DNA from: an uncultured Opitutia bacterium
Lineage (GTDB): Bacteria; Verrucomicrobiota; Verrucomicrobiia; Opitutales; UBA953
Reading direction: 5' to 3'
Length of the DNA: 11,826 nucleotides
Assembly: GCA_903924185.1 (NCBI GenBank)
Contig: CAIYAN010000102.1
Span: forward strand, 1 to 11,826
Every line of letters begins with the position of its first letter. Within the stretch, counting starts at the first letter, position 1. The notes under the pieces are model-generated. The model was given only the letters and a program-made list of their open reading frames with translations. It made no database searches and had not been told where the DNA came from. Below, in pieces: positions 7,225-11,826 of the stretch. The position numbers and the translations under genes are program-made.

Positions 7225-8253
7225 TCACTTATTGCCTTCATTGTTATTGGCGTTATCCGCCTTGGGCGCATCAGGCTTGGCGGTCGCATCGGGGATGACG
7301 GCGGCGTCCTTGATCTTGGCGGCATCGGCCTCGGCGGCGAGGCGGTCTTCCTTGGGGAGGAGTTTCTTCGCCTCCTCGGCCTCTTTCGAGACCGGGAACG
7401 TGGCAATCAGGTCACGGAGGTACCGGTTGGAGATTTCTTCCAGCCGTTGCTCCTTGGTGGCGGGGCTATCCATGCCGCGGAAGGCCCGGGCGGCGCCGAG
7501 CATCGCTTTGGGGAGGTGTTCGGCTTGAGCGCCATAGAAGACAGGCACCCGAAGGTAGGTATTCATGGCCGCCTCGTATTTCTTGGTGGCGAGGAGGGAG
7601 CCACCTTTGACGATGTGCAAGCGGGCGAGGACGTCCGGGTCATCCATCTTGGTGATGAGATCCGTGGCCTCGGAGATGACCGTGTCATGCTCGCCGCGAC
7701 GGGCGCGCTGCATGAGGCGGGCCAACTTAACCTTATTGGCTAGTTCAGGACTCGAGCCGTCGTCGTTCTTTTCGAGGTTATCGAGGAAGGCGCCGATGAC
7801 CGCGTCGTTTTCTAGCCGGTCGAGCGCATCCAGTTTCACCATGGAGGCTTTCAGCCAAAGCGAGCCTGGGGTCTTCTTGAAGGCATCAAAGAATTTGATG
7901 ATGGGTTCGATGCTATCGAGGGCCTTGTTGGGCTCGCCGCGGCTGACGAAGAGCTGGGCTTCCGTTAGCTTATCAACGTTGGGCCAGACGATGCTTATGA
8001 CTTCCGAAAGTTTGCGGGTGGACTCGATATCGGTGCCGCCGGAGTTAACGGTTCGAACCACCGTGCCCTTGATGCTGCTAATCGTACCTTTCTTCGGGTC
8101 GCTCACCGGCTTGGGCGGGACGGACGTATCCAACTTGAACGGGTCGTTCACTTCCCAGCGTTCGCCGCCCTTGAAGATCAGGGCTTGGCCATAGGACTGG
8201 GTGGCCGCGCAGAGGAACGCGGCGGTCAGGAAGGAGCGGACAGCGGGACGCAT
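7225..8253 (-). CDS. Exported TPR-like protein, 342 residues
   Basis: No named family recognised. A signal peptide (residues 1-22, MRPAVRSFLTAAFLCAATQS then YG) with likely cleavage before QALIFKGG puts it in the periplasm. Residues 30-92 form a beta-rich segment (GTISSIKGTVVRTV, then STRKLSEVISIVWP) that looks like a small barrel of the type placed at the front of verrucomicrobial exported proteins; that likeness is my impression only. Residues 95-300 are helical with TPR-like pairs, for example LFVSRGEPNKALDSIEPIIK (101-120), KGGSLLATKKYEAAMNTYLR (216-235) and AMLGAARAFRG (250-260). The tail after 300 is Ala/Asp/Lys/Asn-rich low complexity. It starts 6 bp after the large TPR gene and its TGA overlaps a possible GTG start of exbB. 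Position in the operon suggests a periplasmic partner of the ExbB/ExbD motor. Confidence 0.8.
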   Translation of the reverse strand: MRPAVRSFLTAAFLCAATQSYGQALIFKGGERWEVNDPFKLDTSVPPKPVSDPKKGTISSIKGTVVRTVNSGGTDIESTRKLSEVISIVWPNVDKLTEAQLFVSRGEPNKALDSIEPIIKFFDAFKKTPGSLWLKASMVKLDALDRLENDAVIGAFLDNLEKNDDGSSPELANKVKLARLMQRARRGEHDTVISEATDLITKMDDPDVLARLHIVKGGSLLATKKYEAAMNTYLRVPVFYGAQAEHLPKAMLGAARAFRGMDSPATKEQRLEEISNRYLRDLIATFPVSKEAEEAKKLLPKEDRLAAEADAAKIKDAAVIPDATAKPDAPKADNANNNEGNK

Positions 8254-8259
8254 GGTCGA

Positions 8260-11200
8260 TTAGAGTTTGGCCGAAAGGATACGGGCTTCAGTGGCCTCAG
8301 GGGTGTCCTTGATGCGGTCTTTGGACAGCATCTCAGTGATGATTTCCTTCGCCTCCTTTTTCTGGTCCAGCTTGGTGGCGAAGAGGCGGGCGGCTCCCAG
8401 ATAGGCTTTAGCCGACCAAACTTCATACTTCTTCCAGGCTTGATAGGTGCGACGGTAATAGGCGACGGCTTCGGCGTTGTGGCCTTGGCGTTCTTCCATG
8501 ACGCCGAGCCAGTAAAGGCAACCCGCGGTGCTCTCGCCTTTCCACTCCTTGGTTTTGGCGATCTCTTCGAATTCTTTCTTGGCCTCGTCGTACTTCTGGG
8601 TTTCTGCGAGCGCGCGGGCCTTGGTGAAGCGGATGTCCTTCTCCTTCGACATCACGACGCCGTTATCGATGGCTTCGGCACAGAGTTCGAGGGCTTCTTT
8701 GTATTTCTTCTGGATTAAGCGGATTTCTGCGAGGCCGGCAAAACCGTAGTCGGCGTATTCCGAAGAGCGATGGTGCTCCATGATGTATTGGAAATAACCC
8801 TCGGAGTTCTTGGTCTCGCCCTTGGCCAGCATGTGGTCGCCAACAATCGCCAAGATGGTCGGGCTGAGTTCCTCGGCCTTGTAGTTGGCGGAGATCTTCT
8901 TGAAATAGAAGTCCGACTTGACGGGGTCGCGGAGGAAGGCGGCTAACTGGCCCTTCGCGAAGAAGCCGCGGGCCTGGGCGATGAGGGAATCCTTATTTTC
9001 CTCGAGGCGCAGGAGCTTGGTGATTTCGTCCTCGGCGTTAGCCACGGTGTAGGCACTTGGGTCGACGGCCGCACCCGGCTTTACGCGCTTCACCTTGCGG
9101 GCGAGCTTTTCGGCCAGGAAGAGGACGAGCTTTTCGGAGCCCTCCTGCTTGCGGTCATTGATGGATTCGGCGACGGCCGTGGAGAGGATGCCGAGGGCTT
9201 CGGTCTTGGCGGCGAGGACGCTGGCCTGACGCGCCTTATCCACGACGGCGAGTTCGGCCGCGAGTTCGGTGGAAAGCGTGGTAACGGCCGCCTTGGCGGC
9301 GGCGACGTCGGCGGGCTTGCCGTCGGACTTCAAGAGGTCATCGACCTTCTTGCGGGCCGCTGCGAGCTGGGCGCTGAAGCGCTTCTGGACGGCTTCGGCC
9401 TGCTGGGCGAACTCGGGTTTGTCCCCCATGCGTTCGGTGGCTTTGATGACCTCGTAGAGGTAGTTGAGCGACTTCGGGTCTGCATGGTCCCAGTCGTAGA
9501 CTTCCTTGTAGAGGTCACGCATGCGGGCGTGTTCGCCGCGGCCAGGGAGGAGCTTGCCAAGTTCGCGGAGGACGAAGTCCAACGCATTCGAGTTAGTCCG
9601 GCCGGAGCGGGCAGCCGCAATGTAGGCATCGATTGCCTTGAGGGTGTGGGTTTCCTTTTCTTTCTCCAGTCGCTCCTTCTCGGCCTTGTACTTGGCTTTC
9701 TGGGCGGGCTCGGCGTTGGTGCGCAGGTTCTTGTCCGCCGTCGAGATGTCTTTGTCTAACTCCGTCGCGATACGAATCTCGGCGTCGCCGATGAGCGTGT
9801 GGACCTCGGGGACCTGATTGACGACGCTTTCGACCTTGCTGACGGCGTAATCACGCAACCACTCGTTGCAGAGGGTGATGGTGGCGGGGATTTCGGGCGG
9901 GTTGACGCCGAACTTGACGATGGCTTGGCGGTAGCGGACGTCGGCGAGGTACTCACCCTTCGGGTAGGCCTTCTGGTATTCGTCAAAGCCGGCCTTAGTT
10001 TCCTTGAACTTTCCTTGGTAGAACCAGCACAGGGCGTTCATGTACATCGCCTGTTCCCTTGCAAAGGAGCGCTGGTACTTCTTGAGGAACTCGTCGAGGG
10101 AGAGGCGGGCCTTTTCCCAATCGACATGGGCAAAGTGGCAGCAGGCGATGCGGAAGTCGATTTCCTCCAGCGTGGCTGGATCGATTTTCTTCACGTTGGC
10201 CTTGGCCCAGTTGTAGTGACCGATGGCCTCTTCAAATTCTTCGCGGTCTTGGGAAATCGACCCGAGGATGACGGCCACCATGGAGACCTCTTCGGCGTCC
10301 GGGTACTTAGCGAGGAACTCCTTGCACTTCGCCTGAGCCTCGCTGTTGCGACCGATTTCGCGGAGGGCGAGGATGTAGTAGTAGTAAGCGCCCGAGACCT
10401 TGGAGAAGCCGGGGTTATTCTCGAAGATGTCGCGGAAGGCCACGAAGGCTTCCCACGGACGCTTGAGCTCGAGGAGGCAGAGGCCGATGCGGTAAGAGAT
10501 GAAGGCGTCGTAGTCCTTATTCTTTTCGAAGTCGCTCTGGATAGTCTTGAAGCTTTCCAGCTCAGCCCGGGCCTTCTCGATTTTCTCGGTGACCTCCGGT
10601 GTCGGCTTAGGGTTGTCCTTCACGACCTTATCTAGGTCCGCTTGCTTCATCTCGACGGCCTTGGTGACCGAACGGGTGACGGTGGCGCGCCGGAGAGCAC
10701 CTTGGTAGTTGGCGAGTGCCTGACGATAGAGTTCTTCCTTGGTCTTCAGTTCGGTGGCGGATTCGCCGGCTTCGAAGCGGGCGTCGCCGATCTCGATCCG
10801 CTGAAAATTTGAGCGAACAATCTCCGAGGGCGAGCCCGTGCTCTTCGCGTCGATTTCGGCCTTAAGTTGTTCGGCTTCCTTGACGAGCCCGAGTTTGGTG
10901 TAGACCTCGACTAAGCGCATGCCGCCTTCGCGGGCTTCCGGCGTGCCGAGGCCACCGCCAGTGACTTGCTTCAGTAGGCCGACGGCTTGGCCGAGGGCTT
11001 GCTTTTTCTCCTCCTCCGAGCCGCTCTTCGATTTTTCTTCGACGATACGGGCGGAAAGGGTGTAAGCGTTCACGCGGTCCTTAGGCTGCACCAGTGGGTT
11101 GGTGCGGAGCATCTTGAGCAGGTCGAGGGCCGGGTCCCACTTGGACTGGTTGGCGTAGACTTCGACGAGCGTTAGCTGCGCGACGCCACGCATGTTGTCG

Positions 11201-11577
11201 TTTTCGTCGATAATCCTGCCCGTGCCTTCGGGGTATTTCGTCAGGAAGGTGTTTAGTTCGGTGTCGGCCTTGACCCAGTCCTTCATCAGGTAAAAGGTGC
11301 GGGCCCGATGGAAGCAGACGGTTCCCTGCATGGCCGGCCCCATGTTCGCGACTTTCTTTTCTAGGTCTTCGAGGTTCTTTAGTGCGGCAGGAAACTGCTT
11401 CTTGTCGATCTCCCCCATCGTCTTGTTGTACTGCGCGGTCAGGGGGTCCTCTTGGACTTTAGCCGCGGCGGGGGCACCTTGGGCGCGCAGGGGGCTGGTC
11501 GCCGGGATGACAGCGATAAGGACGGCAAGGATGGCAGCTTTGGCCAACTTGTAGGTGCGAGACTCTTGGGTAACCAT
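8260..11577 (-). CDS. Large exported TPR-repeat protein, 1105 residues
   Basis: A long helical-repeat protein, first gene of the ExbB/ExbD operon. Residues 1-32 are a signal peptide (KLAKAAILAVLIAVIPATSP core, likely cut near LRA-QGAP), so it is periplasmic or attached to the outer membrane from inside. TPR-like helix pairs recur along the chain: about 60-120, 130-180, 360-425 (AFVAFRDIFENNPGFSKVSG and following), 440-500, 505-560 and 940-1085 (YKEALELCAEAI, KYDEAKKEFEEIAK, GHNAEAVAYYRRTY). Two highly charged, probably coiled-coil stretches interrupt them, at about 605-655 and 725-800. Nine cysteines are present after the signal peptide, including an adjacent pair (479-480). The frame is open to a TTG at 11652, but those 25 extra residues are proline-rich and precede the signal peptide, so the ATG at 11577 is preferred; no Shine-Dalgarno is visible there. 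The role is inferred only: scaffold or load for the motor encoded downstream. Confidence 0.85.
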   Translation of the reverse strand: MVTQESRTYKLAKAAILAVLIAVIPATSPLRAQGAPAAAKVQEDPLTAQYNKTMGEIDKKQFPAALKNLEDLEKKVANMGPAMQGTVCFHRARTFYLMKDWVKADTELNTFLTKYPEGTGRIIDENDNMRGVAQLTLVEVYANQSKWDPALDLLKMLRTNPLVQPKDRVNAYTLSARIVEEKSKSGSEEEKKQALGQAVGLLKQVTGGGLGTPEAREGGMRLVEVYTKLGLVKEAEQLKAEIDAKSTGSPSEIVRSNFQRIEIGDARFEAGESATELKTKEELYRQALANYQGALRRATVTRSVTKAVEMKQADLDKVVKDNPKPTPEVTEKIEKARAELESFKTIQSDFEKNKDYDAFISYRIGLCLLELKRPWEAFVAFRDIFENNPGFSKVSGAYYYYILALREIGRNSEAQAKCKEFLAKYPDAEEVSMVAVILGSISQDREEFEEAIGHYNWAKANVKKIDPATLEEIDFRIACCHFAHVDWEKARLSLDEFLKKYQRSFAREQAMYMNALCWFYQGKFKETKAGFDEYQKAYPKGEYLADVRYRQAIVKFGVNPPEIPATITLCNEWLRDYAVSKVESVVNQVPEVHTLIGDAEIRIATELDKDISTADKNLRTNAEPAQKAKYKAEKERLEKEKETHTLKAIDAYIAAARSGRTNSNALDFVLRELGKLLPGRGEHARMRDLYKEVYDWDHADPKSLNYLYEVIKATERMGDKPEFAQQAEAVQKRFSAQLAAARKKVDDLLKSDGKPADVAAAKAAVTTLSTELAAELAVVDKARQASVLAAKTEALGILSTAVAESINDRKQEGSEKLVLFLAEKLARKVKRVKPGAAVDPSAYTVANAEDEITKLLRLEENKDSLIAQARGFFAKGQLAAFLRDPVKSDFYFKKISANYKAEELSPTILAIVGDHMLAKGETKNSEGYFQYIMEHHRSSEYADYGFAGLAEIRLIQKKYKEALELCAEAIDNGVVMSKEKDIRFTKARALAETQKYDEAKKEFEEIAKTKEWKGESTAGCLYWLGVMEERQGHNAEAVAYYRRTYQAWKKYEVWSAKAYLGAARLFATKLDQKKEAKEIITEMLSKDRIKDTPEATEARILSAKL

Positions 11578-11585
11578 CGGAGATT

Positions 11586-11618
11586 GGGGGAGGTGGGGAG
11601 GCCTCAGTGGGGGGGGGG
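11586..11618 (+). repeat. G-rich tract with a run of ten G (possible G-quadruplex)
   Basis: The plus strand has G5 (11586-11590), G4 (11595-11598) and G10 (11609-11618), enough for a four-tract quadruplex motif. It lies between the TPR-operon start codon and the candidate promoter, so in the leader RNA it would be a C-rich stretch and the G-rich strand is the template. Homopolymer runs of this length elsewhere in the window are absent. Whether it folds or varies in length cannot be told from one sequence. Confidence 0.7.
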
Positions 11619-11622
11619 CCTT

Positions 11623-11652
11623 AAAATAGCCCTTTGGGGTGGATACTGCCAA
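11623..11652 (-). promoter_or_regulatory. Candidate sigma70-type promoter for the TPR-exbB-exbD operon
   Basis: On the minus strand TTGGCA (11652-11647, five of six matches to TTGACA) is followed after 18 bp by TATTTT (11628-11623, four of six matches to TATAAT). Transcription would begin near 11616, inside the ten-G run, giving a leader of about 40 bases before the ATG at 11577. It is the best pair I find in the gap between the methyltransferase-like stop and the TPR gene, but it rests on consensus matching alone. Confidence 0.35.
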
Positions 11653-11678
11653 GCACTATCCCGTGATTTTGTTCCCAC

Positions 11679-11715
11679 TGTCAGGACGGAATGTCTCCGT
11701 CACGGAGATGACATT
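11679..11715. promoter_or_regulatory. Nested inverted repeats (operator or hairpin)
   Basis: Several palindromes overlap here: TCTCCGT/ACGGAGA (11694-11700 and 11702-11708, one base between), AATGTC/GACATT (11690-11695 and 11710-11715), GACGGA/TCCGTC (11685-11690 and 11696-11701) and TGTCA/TGACA (11679-11683 and 11709-11713). The block begins 7 bp past the stop of the methyltransferase-like gene and ends some 27 bp upstream of the candidate -35 box of the TPR operon. It could be a terminator hairpin without a U-tract, or a regulator-binding site. The sequence does not decide. Confidence 0.5.
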
Positions 11716-11721
11716 AAATAC

Positions 11722-11826
11722 TCAGCGGTTAGGCTTCAGGGCGCTACCGAGCAGGGTCTCGAAATGGGGCTCTTGGACCTCCTTCGCGACGACCCTCACT
11801 TCGGAGTGCGTAAAGCCTGCTTCCTC
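11722..11826 (-). CDS. C-terminal end of a probable SAM-dependent methyltransferase (partial)
   Basis: The last 34 codons and a TGA stop of a gene that enters from the right edge. The translation reads EEAGFTHSEVRVVAKEVQ then EPHFETLLGSALKPNR. The AGF...VRVV strand-turn-strand followed by a phenylalanine-rich stretch and a closing 'A.KP' is how many class I SAM-dependent methyltransferases end (last beta hairpin of the Rossmann-like fold). The SAM-binding motifs themselves lie outside the window, so function is tentative. The coding frame is supported by its sense as a protein and by stops in the neighbouring stretch immediately after it. It lies in the same orientation as the TPR operon, about 145 bp upstream of it, with inverted repeats between. 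Confidence 0.55.
   Translation of the reverse strand, partial: EEAGFTHSEVRVVAKEVQEPHFETLLGSALKPNR

Noticed and set aside
9799..10635. 278-residue plus-strand frame
   Set aside because: It is antisense to the large TPR gene, and its Leu/Val/Asp/Glu-rich composition is that expected from the complement of the Lys/Glu/Ala-rich coding strand.
11578..11652. N-terminal extension of the large TPR protein from TTG 11652
   Set aside because: It adds a proline-rich stretch before an evident signal peptide, runs through the poly-G tract and overlaps the candidate promoter.

Overview
The window is a GC-rich stretch of a didermic (Gram-negative type) bacterial chromosome. It is densely coded, with short intergenic gaps and no RNA genes, insertion sequences, phage genes or CRISPR arrays that I can see. 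Protein character and gene order (adjacent homoserine kinase and threonine synthase, an ExbB-ExbD-ExbD set behind large periplasmic TPR proteins, few clear Shine-Dalgarno sites) suggest the Planctomycetota-Verrucomicrobiota side of the tree, perhaps an Opitutales-like Verrucomicrobiota member. That placement is inferred from resemblance and has moderate to low confidence.

Left part, metabolism. Reading leftwards (minus strand) are nadE, a two-domain glutamine-dependent NAD+ synthetase, and 18 bp behind it a GlcD-type FAD-linked oxidase that runs off the left edge. Reading rightwards, divergent from nadE, are thrB (homoserine kinase) and thrC (threonine synthase). They overlap by 20 bp and form the last two steps of threonine synthesis. 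The nadE/thrB intergenic gap is 85 bp, with a short upstream reading frame overlapping the nadE start.

Middle. Convergent with thrC is a 41-codon lipoprotein gene on the minus strand. It is followed at higher coordinates by a good rho-independent terminator for the large minus-strand operon.

Right part, envelope machine. A five-gene minus-strand operon runs from about 11577 down to 5446. It encodes a 1105-residue exported TPR protein, a 342-residue exported TPR-like protein, an ExbB/TolQ/MotA-family channel subunit with its own signal peptide, and two different ExbD/TolR subunits, ending at the terminator. Gaps inside it are 34 bp or less. No TonB, TolA, Pal or TonB-dependent receptor is encoded here. 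The likely picture is a proton-motive-force-driven ExbBD motor whose partners are the two periplasmic helical-repeat proteins; this is the least understood system in the window. Upstream of it lie a candidate sigma70-type promoter, a run of ten G in the presumed 5' leader, and a nest of overlapping inverted repeats just after the stop of a gene that enters from the right edge (only its last 34 codons are present, probably a SAM-dependent methyltransferase).
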